Source of the DNA: Leisingera sp. NJS204
GTDB lineage: Bacteria; Pseudomonadota; Alphaproteobacteria; Rhodobacterales; Rhodobacteraceae
Length of the DNA: 64,000 nucleotides
Direction: 5' to 3'
Assembly: GCF_004123675.1 (NCBI RefSeq)
Contig: NZ_CP035420.1
Span: 1-64,000 of the forward strand
Positions 42,700 through 54,129 of this stretch are shown in pieces. Position 1 is the first letter of the stretch, and each line of letters starts with the position of its first letter. The notes below the pieces were generated by a model. That model was not told the DNA's origin. It did not search any database and saw nothing but the letters and a program-made list of their open reading frames with translations. A program made the position numbers and the translations under genes.

Positions 42700-43803
42700 T
42701 TACTGGCACAAGTCTTGCTGCAGATCTGTGACAAAGCTTTGCAGCGCCGGCGAGGGCAGCTGGGCGGGGTCCAGGCTTTCCAGCAGGCGGAGGGTCGCCT
42801 GGGGTCCGGGCACCGGGCGGGTTTCGAGCATCTCTTCGATGGCCGGGAAAAAGGCCGCCTGGCCGGTGAGGCTGCTGAGATAGCTGTGCACCGGGGCAAA
42901 GGCCTCGGCAAGCTGGCTGCGCAGGCTGCTGCCGAACAGTTCCACATCGCGGTTGCGCACCGGCAGCTCGCCAGCGGGCAGCTTCAGGAAGACCTCCCGC
43001 AGCGCTTTTGCCTCCTCTGGCGGCAGGCGGTGATTGCCCCGGCGGATGATCTCATAGGCGGCGCGCGGCAAACCGTGGTTGGCCGGGCCCTTGTGCGGCA
43101 GATCCTCCGGGAAGGCACAGCCTGCTTGAGCGGTGAAATCCTGCACCGAGCCGCCGGCCGTCAGGAGGTCGTCGTAATTGCGGATATGCAGCCGGGCATT
43201 GCTGAAGATGCGGGTCCAGGGCTCCACCATCTTGCGGTAGTTGAAATGGATGGTTTTGGCGCTTGCCAGCGCCGCACCGCCATCCAGGGGGCGCAGCTGG
43301 TGGCCGAACCGCAGCCGCTGGCCGAACCAGGAGGCCATGTATTCATCGGGCTGGCGCAGCGCGCAGTAAAGCTCCTGCTCGGCATCGGGAAACAGATCGC
43401 GCAATTTGGCGATCAGATCCTCATGCCCGGCGCCGAAGTTGGAAAAGACCTCGGAGCACAGGATGACGGTGTGCGGCTGCAGCACGCTGACCTGGTTGCG
43501 GATTGTGCTGAGCATCGCGGGCAGGCCGGGCAGGGCGCCGTGCCAGGCCGGGGTGCCGCCGCCCTGCTTGCTGGCCAGCATCCGGAAGCCAAGCGCATTA
43601 TGCGGCTCGCGCAGGTTCATGCAGCCAAGGTCCGGCGTGTCCTGGCGGCCAAGCGCCTGGGCCAGAAGATGCGACATGCCCTCGCTTTCCACCGCCGGAT
43701 AGAGGATGCCATGCCGCAGCAGCTCCAGGGTGTTGCGGGCCAGATAGGCCTGCAGCGCAGTGGAGCCGACCTTGTGGTGGCCGAAATAGATAATGACTTT
43801 CAT
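42700..43803 (-). CDS. Sulfotransferase-like protein 1
   Basis: The 367-residue protein starts MKVIIYFGHHKVGSTALQAYL, the 5'-phosphosulfate P-loop (compare HxxKTGSTxLQ). A later LYCALRQPDEYMASWFGQRL fits the 3'-phosphate motif with R-x-P. It probably transfers sulfate from PAPS to the polysaccharide. It lies next to a second sulfotransferase on the same strand and may be cotranscribed. Confidence 0.7.
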   Translation of the reverse strand: MKVIIYFGHHKVGSTALQAYLARNTLELLRHGILYPAVESEGMSHLLAQALGRQDTPDLGCMNLREPHNALGFRMLASKQGGGTPAWHGALPGLPAMLSTIRNQVSVLQPHTVILCSEVFSNFGAGHEDLIAKLRDLFPDAEQELYCALRQPDEYMASWFGQRLRFGHQLRPLDGGAALASAKTIHFNYRKMVEPWTRIFSNARLHIRNYDDLLTAGGSVQDFTAQAGCAFPEDLPHKGPANHGLPRAAYEIIRRGNHRLPPEEAKALREVFLKLPAGELPVRNRDVELFGSSLRSQLAEAFAPVHSYLSSLTGQAAFFPAIEEMLETRPVPGPQATLRLLESLDPAQLPSPALQSFVTDLQQDLCQ

Positions 43804-43836
43804 ACCGGACCCGATAACTGAGGTGCTCTGGTTCGC

Positions 43837-44967
43837 CTATTCGGCAGCGGAGGCAGGCTGCAGGGCCGCTTCGGCATCGCGGACCCGCTTGCCGTGCAGG
43901 AAGGCGGGCCAATTGACCTCTCCGGCGTCCAGCAGCCCGCTGGTCATCCCGGCCATGAGGGTCAGCCCGTGCAATTCGGACGGAGACAGGTGATCGGCCG
44001 GGGCAGTGGACTGCGGTTTGGCGATGGCTTTCTTCACCGCCGTGTGCAGCTCGTTTTCCATCAACGGTTCGCCGCTGAAAAACATGCGGTCCATATTGCG
44101 GGCATCCTCCAGGTAGCTGTCGCGGAGAGTCTTCGCCAAGGCCCGGTGCAGCTGCAGCCTGGTGCGCGCCGGCGCCGGCGGCAGATGCCCTGCCAAGCGG
44201 GAAAACTCCCAGCCGACCTTAAGCCTGAGGTCCTTGGACTGGTGCAGCAGTGCCTTCTGCAGCACTTTCAGACGCATCAGGTCCTCCAGGCACAGCGATT
44301 CATTGGCCTGGCTTTCGCCGCTGATGGTAAAGCCAAGGCCGCCAAAGGCGTGATGAATGAAATCGCTGACCACATCGCCCTGATAGAGCTGGCTGCGGAT
44401 CATCGGGCGCAGGGTGAAGCGGTCAGCGAAATGCTCCCGCCAGGCGGCAAACCGCGGCAGGTAGATGAATTCCCCGACCTCCTTGCGCCGGGCGGCAAAG
44501 CTGTCCAGATCCGAGCGCAGGGCGCGCGGGGTGCCGACCTTGATGCGTTCGGCAAAGCTGGACAGGATGCGGGCGGCATGGGGGCGCACATAGCCGATGA
44601 TACGGATCTCATCGGCAGCGCCGGCAAAGAAGGTGCCGGCAATCTCGTGAAACAGTGCCGCCGGGACGGTTTCCAGCGCTTCGGCCGAGACAAGGGCGAA
44701 ATCGGCTTTTGACGCCTGGATCTGCGCGGCCAGCTTCTGGAGGGGCCTGCCGGCTTTCTGCCGGGTCTCCGGGGTCTCCGCATTGCCGTAGGCCCGGCAC
44801 TGCGCGCCGAGGGTGTTGCTGGCCAGCCGGGCCGGATAAAAGACACTGTGCCCGTCCAGCGCCACCTGGCCCTTGGCAAAGGCCAGCTGAACCGAGGTGG
44901 AGCCGGTTTTGTGATCGCCGATGTGGAAAATCAGAGTCTTGCGGCGGGGACGTTCTGGGGCAGGCAT
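43837..44967 (-). CDS. Sulfotransferase-like protein 2
   Basis: A 376-residue protein with FHIGDHKTGSTSVQLAFAKG, a clear 5'-phosphosulfate loop, and RIIGYVRPHAARILSSFAERIK as the 3'-phosphate part. The ATG at 44967 is preferred to the TTG at 45003. It belongs to the same family as the previous gene and lies 33 bases upstream of it. A carbohydrate acceptor is inferred from context only. Confidence 0.72.
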   Translation of the reverse strand: MPAPERPRRKTLIFHIGDHKTGSTSVQLAFAKGQVALDGHSVFYPARLASNTLGAQCRAYGNAETPETRQKAGRPLQKLAAQIQASKADFALVSAEALETVPAALFHEIAGTFFAGAADEIRIIGYVRPHAARILSSFAERIKVGTPRALRSDLDSFAARRKEVGEFIYLPRFAAWREHFADRFTLRPMIRSQLYQGDVVSDFIHHAFGGLGFTISGESQANESLCLEDLMRLKVLQKALLHQSKDLRLKVGWEFSRLAGHLPPAPARTRLQLHRALAKTLRDSYLEDARNMDRMFFSGEPLMENELHTAVKKAIAKPQSTAPADHLSPSELHGLTLMAGMTSGLLDAGEVNWPAFLHGKRVRDAEAALQPASAAE

Positions 44968-45165
44968 ATGAGTGCCGGATCCTGTGTTTGGTGCGGGTTT
45001 CAAGGCTGTGGTGTAGGGGATTTTCGCGCCGGAGACAATCGCCGTCCCGGACAGGCTGCGCAGCGGGTTGCGCTAAGCGGGAAAACTGTGCAGAGAAGCC
45101 GCAGGTTGCATCAGACGGTTTGGCGGCCCCGGTAATTTGACAGCGGCATCTCAGGTGATTTGACC

Positions 45166-46068
45166 ATGGCATTGCAATTTTTAAGGGCCGGCCTGCGCGC
45201 CCTGGCACAGAGATGGCGGCGGCAAACCGGGCCGAAGGATACCAGGGCTGAAAACACCGGGCCTGAAAACACTGGGCCTGCGGCTGACGGGCCGGCACCG
45301 CGGCTTTATGTCTTCGGGTCCTCCTCGTCAGAGGTTTTTGATTACATCTTCGGCGCCAGCCGGCGCTACCGCAGCTATTGGGCCGGCGGCTGGTCAGCCC
45401 GGGGGCTGCGGAAGGACGCGAACCGGGGCTATGTGCTGCAATGCCTGCAGCGGGCCCGGCCGCAGGACATCATTTTCCTGCACTACGGTGTGGTGGATGC
45501 AGCTTTCAGTTCGGGCTACCGCATGGACCGCGGGGATTTCCTTGATCCCGAAAGCTTTTGCCGGGAGGCAGCCGAAGGGGTCGGGATGCTGGTGCAGGAT
45601 CTGCGCGCGGCGGGCTTCAGCAATATCTATACAGTGGCCGTCGGCGCTCCCTGCCGGGTGCCGGAGCGGTATTTCCGTAAACGGTTCAAGCTGCACGGGC
45701 TGCCGCCGCGCTATCAGGCGCAGCTTTTGAACCGGATCAACCAGTTGATCAGCGGTTTCTGCGACCGGCGTGATCTGACACCGGTTCTGGGGGATGAGCA
45801 CGGGGTGCTGAAGCGGGAATACCACCGGGCCAAGCCGAATCACCATGCCGATTACGTCAGGATCCAGGAACTGGTCTGGGAGGGGATCCGGGATATTCCC
45901 GGTCTGCCGCCGCGCCGCGCGGATTGGCGCACGGTGCTTTATAAAAGCGGTGTGCGCGGCGGGGTCGGCAAGAAAATCAGAGCGGAAAACTACCGGGCGG
46001 CCAATCTGAAGCGGTTCGAGCCCGCAGCGGCCTTGCCGCGGGAGAAAGCCCCGGCAGTGGAGGCATAA
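45166..46068 (+). CDS. SGNH-like polysaccharide-modifying protein, paralogue A
   Basis: A 300-residue protein I do not recognise with certainty. Residues near 48-60 read LYVFGSSSSEVFDYIFG, later DIIFLHYGVVD, RADWR and PNHHADYVRIQ. The GSS, YGxVD and HHADY blocks recall SGNH/GDSL hydrolase blocks I, III and V, suggesting an esterase or O-acyl modifier. The N-terminus is basic and not a signal peptide, so it likely acts in the cytoplasm. It carries a 15-bp repeat tract (45244-45287, PENTG units). A clear paralogue follows. Confidence 0.55.
   Translation: MALQFLRAGLRALAQRWRRQTGPKDTRAENTGPENTGPAADGPAPRLYVFGSSSSEVFDYIFGASRRYRSYWAGGWSARGLRKDANRGYVLQCLQRARPQDIIFLHYGVVDAAFSSGYRMDRGDFLDPESFCREAAEGVGMLVQDLRAAGFSNIYTVAVGAPCRVPERYFRKRFKLHGLPPRYQAQLLNRINQLISGFCDRRDLTPVLGDEHGVLKREYHRAKPNHHADYVRIQELVWEGIRDIPGLPPRRADWRTVLYKSGVRGGVGKKIRAENYRAANLKRFEPAAALPREKAPAVEA
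45244..45287 (+). repeat. 15-bp tandem repeat in SGNH-like paralogue A
   Basis: About three units of GGGCCTGAAAACACC encode G-P-E-N-T. The core GGGCCTGA is shared with the repeat tracts in gspE and the LuxR gene. Confidence 0.7.
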
Positions 46069-46203
46069 GGCGGGCCTGCGGAAAACTGCCGGTCTGCCGG
46101 GCGGACCGGCAGGCAGCCGGGTTGCCACAGGGGCGGGCAGTCCGTTAGCAGTGGGCGCAAAGTGCAGAGATGGGGCCATGGCCCGGCAGCCTTGGACACA
46201 ACG

Positions 46204-48325
<2,122 letters not shown>

Positions 48326-48333
48326 GCGGCGGC

Positions 48334-49377
48334 TCAGGCGGTCTGGCGGCGGATGAATTTGCGCAGCCGGACCCGGGCGGCCTCGTCCAGCAGCTCCGCC
48401 CGGCCCCAGTCCTGGCTGCGCGCCGCGCAGAGCGTATCGGTGCGGGTGGCAAACAATGCTGCCAATTCGCTGCGTTCGGCCTCCAGCCGCCGGGTGATGT
48501 CTTCTGCCATGGCCGCGCTCAGATGCAGGCTGCTGCCGCGGGCGGGGCCTGGCGGGGCGCCGCGGGTGAAATCCCGCTTCAGCAGTTTCGGGCGCAGCTG
48601 CATATAGACCGGCTGGCTGACCCGGGTCTGCACATATTCGATTTCGGCCAGCTTGCGCGGCTGAATGCGGCTGTTGCGCCGCGCTGCCGTTTCGGGGGGC
48701 GGCAGGCCGAGCAGGTTGCAGAAATCGCTCAGCATGTCTGGCGCATCCAGATCCGCAGGCGCGTTCGAGCGCAGGACCAGACTGTCGCGGGGAAATTGCG
48801 CCAGCAGCATCTGCGTAAAGCTGAGAAGAGAGGGCAGGGGAAAGCCGTAGCTTTCTTCGAAACAACGGAGGTAGCGGTCAATGCCGGGAGGGCCTGCGGC
48901 AAAGAAGGCCGGTTTAGCGATCCCGAACAGCCCGGCGCGCAGAAACTGCGCATAGCTTGATTCCGCAAAGCCGTAGGGGTTGCGGAAATAGGCAACCAGG
49001 CGGATCTGCCAGCCCGGCATCCGCTGTTGCAGCGCCTGAACCAGCGCGGCCAGGTTGCTGGTGCGAAAAGCATTGGTCCAATGCTCGCAGGACAGCAGGA
49101 TGCGGCGGCAGCTGTGGCGCTCCGCTTCGGCCTCGATCTCTGTCAGGGCGGCGGGCAAGACCTCTGCGGCCATCCGGGCCAGCGGGATGTGGTTGCGGTA
49201 ACCAGCGGGGGAGCGGTGGCGTTGCGGATAGCACAGGCCAAGCCGCAGATGCTGCTCATAGGTTTCGGCCATATGGTGCTGGATTGTGGTCGAGCCGCAT
49301 TTCGGCAGGCCGATGTGCAGCCAGATCTGGCGCGGGCTGCTGCTGCCGGGGGAGGGGAGCGGTGGGCGCAGAACCAT
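48334..49377 (-). CDS. Sulfotransferase-like protein 3
   Basis: A 347-residue protein with the 5'-phosphosulfate loop IWLHIGLPKCGSTTIQHHMA and the 3'-phosphate region RLVAYFRNPYGFAESSYAQFL. I prefer ATG 49377, which lies 7 bases after the stop of the upstream glycosyltransferase gene with GAG in between; ATG 49416 would overlap it by 32 bases. It ends 9 bases from the convergent glf stop. Likely sulfates the surface polymer. Confidence 0.72.
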   Translation of the reverse strand: MVLRPPLPSPGSSSPRQIWLHIGLPKCGSTTIQHHMAETYEQHLRLGLCYPQRHRSPAGYRNHIPLARMAAEVLPAALTEIEAEAERHSCRRILLSCEHWTNAFRTSNLAALVQALQQRMPGWQIRLVAYFRNPYGFAESSYAQFLRAGLFGIAKPAFFAAGPPGIDRYLRCFEESYGFPLPSLLSFTQMLLAQFPRDSLVLRSNAPADLDAPDMLSDFCNLLGLPPPETAARRNSRIQPRKLAEIEYVQTRVSQPVYMQLRPKLLKRDFTRGAPPGPARGSSLHLSAAMAEDITRRLEAERSELAALFATRTDTLCAARSQDWGRAELLDEAARVRLRKFIRRQTA

Positions 49378-49384
49378 GGCGGGC

Positions 49385-50323
49385 TCAGGCCTGGCCGCGC
49401 TGTGCGGCGCGCGCATCCGGCAGGCCTGGCAGCTCAGCCGGTGCGTGGGCGGCGAGGAAGGCGCTGATCCGCTGGGCCAGCTGCGGGTGCAGTAGGGGGT
49501 CCAGATTACTCTTCACCCAGTGCATCAGCCCGGTAAAGAACGACCAGAAAGGCTGCAGATAGAGATCCAGGCCTTTTGCCTGAATTTCAGCGGCAATCCG
49601 GGTGAGAGGGATGAACACGTCCAGCCTTTCAGACCCGGTCCGGTTGGTCAGCCGCTGGCCGTCCGGGGCGACGTCATGCACCACGGCAACATGGGTGCTG
49701 GCCAGGATCCGGCTGCCATTCAGGAAGCTGCGCCAGTGCAGCTCGATGTCGTTGTGGACCGGAATTTCGGAACAGCCAATGCTGTGTTCGTGCAGAAAAC
49801 CGGTCCGGTAGATTTTGTTCCAAGGGTAGTTCGAAGTTTGCACCAGGCTGGCGGCGGCAAATGGCGATACTTTGGTGCAGGCTCCCAGGCTGAGACCGGC
49901 GAAGTCCCAGAGCGCCTGATCGTAAGGCATCTGGCCGAACGCGCCCTGCGCGTCTCTGCGGGTGTCGTGATGCTGGAAGAGGCAGAAATCGAACTCCTGC
50001 CCCGCGAGGTCCTGCAGCAGCCAGGGCAGGGCACGGGCAGGGCGGTCGTCGGCATCCAGGAACAGGACGTGGGAGGTCCGGACATGTGCAAGCGCCAGAT
50101 TGCGGGCGGCGCCGGCGCCTTTTGCCGTTTCGTGGCGCAGCAGCCGCAGCTGCCCGGTTTCCAGGCCGGCTGCATCCAGCAGAACGGTTTCCTGAAGCGG
50201 CACCTGCGACCCGTCATCCACCACCACAATCTGATCGGCGCAGCCGAGCGCCCGCAGCATGCGCAGCAGGCGCAGCAGGCTGGCGCAATCATTATGCGCG
50301 GGGATGGCCACGGTCAGGTTCAC
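49385..50323 (-). CDS. Family-2 glycosyltransferase
   Basis: A 312-residue GT-A enzyme with VAIPAHNDCASLLRLLRML, VVVDDGSQVPL and the metal motif FLDADDRPARALPWLL, ending in a variable helical part. The start is GTG at 50323, overlapping the stop of the 178-residue gene as GTGA. Donor and acceptor are not recognisable. Confidence 0.82.
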   Translation of the reverse strand: MNLTVAIPAHNDCASLLRLLRMLRALGCADQIVVVDDGSQVPLQETVLLDAAGLETGQLRLLRHETAKGAGAARNLALAHVRTSHVLFLDADDRPARALPWLLQDLAGQEFDFCLFQHHDTRRDAQGAFGQMPYDQALWDFAGLSLGACTKVSPFAAASLVQTSNYPWNKIYRTGFLHEHSIGCSEIPVHNDIELHWRSFLNGSRILASTHVAVVHDVAPDGQRLTNRTGSERLDVFIPLTRIAAEIQAKGLDLYLQPFWSFFTGLMHWVKSNLDPLLHPQLAQRISAFLAAHAPAELPGLPDARAAQRGQA

Positions 50324-50856
50324 AGGAAGAACAGCCGCAGATCCTGCAGCTCCAGGCGGCAGCTGCGGGTGGGCAGGAACAGCACCAGTTCAAACCATTC
50401 GGCGTCTAACGGCAGATGCGGGCAGCTGGGCAGGTGCAGCGTGTCCATATGGTCGGACGGCTCTTCCCGGGCCAGCAGGTGGCGCGGGAAGAAACAGTCG
50501 GAAAACCCGCCGCCGGGCAGGCCGGCGCGCAGGCAGGGGCGCAGCACCTCGGCACTGCCGGCCGCGCTCCGGCAGGCCACTCCGGCATAGCGGAAGGGCA
50601 GCAGGCCCAACTGTCCCAGCGTCAGATGCAAGCCGATCCATTCTCCCTGGCCCGCGATTTGGAGATCAAGCTCCAGCAGCCGCCCCGCCGGTGACCGCCA
50701 GTGCCCGCCGGCCTGCAGGGCCGGATCTGCGCGCAGCGTGAACCCGTCGCTCAGGAGTGTTCCGGCGCTGATACGGCCGCTGGCGGTACTGTCCTGCAGC
50801 CCGGCCAAAGCTTGGTTGAAAGGGGCGCAGGGACCCAAGGGAGGATTCAGTGTCAA
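50320..50856 (-). CDS. Unknown 178-residue protein coupled to a glycosyltransferase
   Basis: I do not recognise this protein. It starts at TTG 50856 with AAAGGA 9 bases upstream, and ends GTGA-overlapping the glycosyltransferase gene. It appears all-beta (alternating stretches such as HWRSPAGRLLELDLQIAGQGEWIGLHLTLGQLGLL and WFELVLFLPTRSCRLELQDLRLFFL), like a carbohydrate-binding sandwich. It has no signal peptide. It could hold substrate for the coupled enzyme. Confidence 0.55.
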   Translation of the reverse strand: MTLNPPLGPCAPFNQALAGLQDSTASGRISAGTLLSDGFTLRADPALQAGGHWRSPAGRLLELDLQIAGQGEWIGLHLTLGQLGLLPFRYAGVACRSAAGSAEVLRPCLRAGLPGGGFSDCFFPRHLLAREEPSDHMDTLHLPSCPHLPLDAEWFELVLFLPTRSCRLELQDLRLFFL

Positions 50857-51078
50857 GCGGGCAATCCTTTATTCCGGCGTTCCGGCCCACGGGGCATTTC
50901 CAGGCTTGTTACAGGATCGGCGGCCAGCCACCGAACGGGCGGTTCACGCTTGCGGGCCTAAGCGAAGCTCTGTATGCCCGCAACTGCAGGATGCGATCAT
51001 TTCTTGCGAGTATTGCATATTTTCTCCTTCCGTTCGGGGGAGTTTTATCGCCAGGCAGAATAATGGGATTGGGTTGAT
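50857..51078. promoter_or_regulatory. Divergent intergenic region
   Basis: 222 bases between the minus-strand unknown gene and the plus-strand ulosonate-type operon. It is locally AT-richer around 50995-51075, where a promoter for the right-hand operon would be expected. No exact boxes or repeats were found. Confidence 0.35.
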
Positions 51079-52689
51079 ATGTCAGAGACACTATTGCTGG
51101 ATTGCACGTTGCGGGATGGCGGATATTACAATGCCTGGGATTTTCCGCAAGAACTGATCGAAACGTATTTGGAGGCCATGAGAGCCGCCCGGGTCGATAT
51201 TGTCGAGATCGGCTTCAGGTTCTTGAAAAACAACGGTTTCAAAGGATCTTGCGCCTATACCAGCGATGATTTCCTGCGCAGTTTGAACATTCCGGAAGAG
51301 TTGCAAGTTGCGGTCATGGTGAATGGGGCCGACCTGCTGACGGACCTTGGGCTTGAGGCTTCCCTGGAACGGTTGTTCCCGGAGCCGGCCGCCGCCACGC
51401 CGGTTGACCTGGTGCGCATCGCTTGCCACTTCCGCGAGGTCAAGCAGGTGCTGCCGGCAGTGACCTGGCTGGTCGAGCGGGGGTACCGGGTCGGGTTCAA
51501 CCTGATGCAGATTGCCGACCGGAGCCGTGAAGAGGTGGTGGAACTGGCCCGTGAAGCGCGCGCCTGGCCGGTGGAAGTGCTCTATTTTGCCGATAGCATG
51601 GGCAGCATGACGCCTGCGGATACGGCCCGTATTATCGGCTGGCTGCGCGAGGAATGGGACGGTCCTATCGGCATACACACCCATGACAACATGGGGCTGG
51701 CATTGCAAAACACGCTGCGGGCGCAAGCCGAAGGCGCCACTTGGCTGGATGCCACTGTGACCGGCATGGGCCGTGGCCCCGGCAACGCCCGTACCGAAGA
51801 GCTGGTGATCGAGGCGGCGGAACGGCGCGGCCGTCCGGCCAACTTGGTTCCGCTGATGAGCCTGCTGCAGCGGCATTTCCAGCCGATGAAAGAACAGTAT
51901 GGCTGGGGGACCAACCCGTATTACTATCTGTCCGGGAAATACGGAATCCATCCGACCTATATTCAGAATATGCTGCTCGACTCCCGCTACAGCGAAGAAG
52001 ATGTCCTGGCCGTCATTGAACACTTGCGCCAGGAAGGCGGCAAGAGCTTCAGTGCCGGCACCCTTGATGGCGCCCGCAATTTTTACCAAGGCGCGCCGCA
52101 AGGGACCTGGCAGCCGCGCTCGATGCTGGAGGGCCGCGAGGTGCTGATCCTTGGCGCGGGGTCCGGCGCAGAGCAGCACCGCACGGCGCTTGAGGCCTAT
52201 GTGCGCCGGGCGCAGCCGGTGGTGATCGCGCTGAATACCCAAAGCGGTATCTCCGAAGACCTGATCGATCTGCGCGCGGCCTGCCATCCGGTGCGGCTGA
52301 TGGCCGATAGCGAGGCGCATCTGGCGCTGCGCCAGCCGCTGATCACCCCGGCCTCAATGCTGCCTGCGGATCTGAGCGGCCCGCTCAGCGGCAAGGAGCT
52401 TCTGGACTTTGGCGTCAGCCTCGCCGAGGGCCGGTTTGAGTTCGGCGACAGCCACTGCGCATCCCCAAGCCTGCTGGTGCTGGCCTATGCGCTGGCAGTT
52501 GCCGCCGCCGGAAACGCCAGCCGGGTGCTGCTGGCCGGCTTTGACGGGTATGCGCCGGGCGACGCGCGCAACCGCGAGGTTGAGGAGGTTTTGCGGCTTC
52601 TGGAGAACACCGCGGGCAGCCCGCAGGTGGTTTCGATCACGCCGAGCCGCTACAAGCATCTCAAGCAAATATCAGTTTATGGAATGTGA
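51079..52689 (+). CDS. DRE-TIM (HMGL-like) aldolase fused to a second domain; candidate ulosonate synthase
   Basis: The 536-residue protein has an N-terminal TIM barrel (1-320) of the HMG-CoA lyase/4-hydroxy-2-oxovalerate aldolase type. It shows LLDCTLRDGGYYNAWDF with the Arg-Asp pair, the metal ligands IHTHDNMG and GMGRGPGNARTEEL. Residues 345-536 form a second, Rossmann-like domain (REVLILGAGSGAEQHRTAL ... AGNASRVLLAGFDGYAPGD). It is followed by a KdsB-like CMP transferase and a HAD phosphatase, so I infer that it condenses pyruvate with a sugar to an ulosonic acid, replacing KdsA or NeuB. The reaction is inference from neighbours. Confidence 0.72.
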   Translation: MSETLLLDCTLRDGGYYNAWDFPQELIETYLEAMRAARVDIVEIGFRFLKNNGFKGSCAYTSDDFLRSLNIPEELQVAVMVNGADLLTDLGLEASLERLFPEPAAATPVDLVRIACHFREVKQVLPAVTWLVERGYRVGFNLMQIADRSREEVVELAREARAWPVEVLYFADSMGSMTPADTARIIGWLREEWDGPIGIHTHDNMGLALQNTLRAQAEGATWLDATVTGMGRGPGNARTEELVIEAAERRGRPANLVPLMSLLQRHFQPMKEQYGWGTNPYYYLSGKYGIHPTYIQNMLLDSRYSEEDVLAVIEHLRQEGGKSFSAGTLDGARNFYQGAPQGTWQPRSMLEGREVLILGAGSGAEQHRTALEAYVRRAQPVVIALNTQSGISEDLIDLRAACHPVRLMADSEAHLALRQPLITPASMLPADLSGPLSGKELLDFGVSLAEGRFEFGDSHCASPSLLVLAYALAVAAAGNASRVLLAGFDGYAPGDARNREVEEVLRLLENTAGSPQVVSITPSRYKHLKQISVYGM

Positions 52690-52693
52690 TCCC

Positions 52694-53434
52694 ATGACGG
52701 CCTGTGTGATTATCCCCGCCCGCTATGCTTCGACCCGCTATCCCGGCAAGCCGCTGGTGCCGCTTCTTGGTAAGCCGATGGTTCTCTGGGTGGCTGAGCT
52801 CAGCGCCCGTGCGGTAGGCCGGGAACATGTTTATGTGGCCACCGAAGATGACCGCATAAGCGAGGTGGTGGAGGCCGCAGGCTTTAAGGCGCTGATGACG
52901 GGCAAAGACGCGCTGACGGGCACCGACCGGCTGGCCGAGGCCGCGCAGATGATCGACTATGACATCTATGTTAATGTGCAGGGCGACGAACCGCTGGTAA
53001 ATCCTGCGGATATCAAGCGCTGCGTCGACCTGAAGGCCGCAGATCCCAGCCTGATCGTCAACGGCTTTGCCTGGGTCAGCGATGAAGAGGATCCGCACAG
53101 CGTTAACATCCCCAAGGTCATTACCACCGAGGACGATGTCATGGTGTATATGTCGCGGCTGGCGCTGCCGGGCTTCAAGGATCCGGGATGTGCACCGGAA
53201 CGCTACAAGAAGCAGGTCTGCATCTACGGCTTTACCCGCGAGGAGCTGCAGGCGTTCCAAGGGTTCGGCCGTAAGGGCGCGCTGGAAAGAAGCGAGGACA
53301 TTGAAATCCTGCGGTTCCAGGAACTGGGGCGCAAGATTGTAATGTATGAAACTTCGCCCGGCACCATGGCAGTGGATGTGCCTGAGGATGTGGCACCGGT
53401 CGAAGCGGCCCTGCGCAGGCTGTGGAACCTGTGA
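52694..53434 (+). CDS. CMP-ulosonate synthetase (KdsB-like)
   Basis: A 246-residue cytidylyltransferase that activates a 2-keto-3-deoxy acid with CTP. The N-terminal loop PARYASTRYPGKPLVPLLGKP, TEDDRI and VNVQGDEPLV are KdsB motifs; the length fits (about 250). The ATG at 52694 has GGA 10 bases upstream and follows the aldolase stop by 4 bases. Because no kdsA, kdsC or kdsD lies here, the substrate may be a KDO relative made by the aldolase. A housekeeping KDO role is possible. Confidence 0.88.
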   Translation: MTACVIIPARYASTRYPGKPLVPLLGKPMVLWVAELSARAVGREHVYVATEDDRISEVVEAAGFKALMTGKDALTGTDRLAEAAQMIDYDIYVNVQGDEPLVNPADIKRCVDLKAADPSLIVNGFAWVSDEEDPHSVNIPKVITTEDDVMVYMSRLALPGFKDPGCAPERYKKQVCIYGFTREELQAFQGFGRKGALERSEDIEILRFQELGRKIVMYETSPGTMAVDVPEDVAPVEAALRRLWNL

Positions 53435-54081
53435 TGCCGGCGGGCTACCGGACATTGGTCTTCGACTGCGACGGGGTGATCCTGGATTCCAACCGGGTGA
53501 AGACCGAAGCCTTCCGCCAGGCGGCGCTGCCCTACGGCGCAGAGGCGGCAGAGGCGCTGGTGGCGCATCACGTGGCCAATGGCGGCATCTCCCGCTACCT
53601 GAAGTTCCAGCATTTTCTGGACGGGATTGTGCCTGGCCGGAACGGCCCCGGGCTGGAAGAGCTGCTGGCGTCTTATGCCGGTGCTGTGCGGGCCGGGCTG
53701 ATGACCTGCGCAGCCGCGCCGGGGCTGCAGGAGCTGCGCGCCGCCTTCCCGGATCAGCGCTGGCTGATTGTCTCGGGCGGGGATCAGGCCGAGCTGCATG
53801 ACATCTTTGCCGCGCGCGGGCTGGACGGGTTGTTTGATGGCGGCATCTTCGGCAGTCCCGACACCAAGGATGCGATCCTGGCGCGGGAACTGGACAGCGG
53901 CAATATCCGGCCGCAGGCGCTGTTCCTGGGGGACAGCACCTACGACCACCGCGCTGCCGCTGCAGCTGGCCTGGACTTCGTGTTCATCAGCGGCTGGAGC
54001 GAGGTGGCGGACTGGCAGGGGTACGTGCGCACGCATGGCCTGAAGAAGCTGGCAAATGTTGGAGAACTCCAGGATCTGTGA
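53434..54081 (+). CDS. HAD-superfamily phosphatase
   Basis: A 215-residue HAD hydrolase with motif I FDCDGVILDSNRVK, a cap domain, motif II IVSGGD, and motif IV FLGDSTYDHRAA. The start ATG overlaps the previous stop by one base (TGATG). As third gene after the aldolase and the CMP transferase it fits removal of a phosphate from the ulosonate product, as KdsC does. A general sugar phosphatase cannot be excluded. Confidence 0.8.
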   Translation: MPAGYRTLVFDCDGVILDSNRVKTEAFRQAALPYGAEAAEALVAHHVANGGISRYLKFQHFLDGIVPGRNGPGLEELLASYAGAVRAGLMTCAAAPGLQELRAAFPDQRWLIVSGGDQAELHDIFAARGLDGLFDGGIFGSPDTKDAILARELDSGNIRPQALFLGDSTYDHRAAAAAGLDFVFISGWSEVADWQGYVRTHGLKKLANVGELQDL

Positions 54082-54129
54082 CAGGCCATGGCGCCGTTGG
54101 CATATTCTTCGCGGGAAAGGGAGCAGCAG

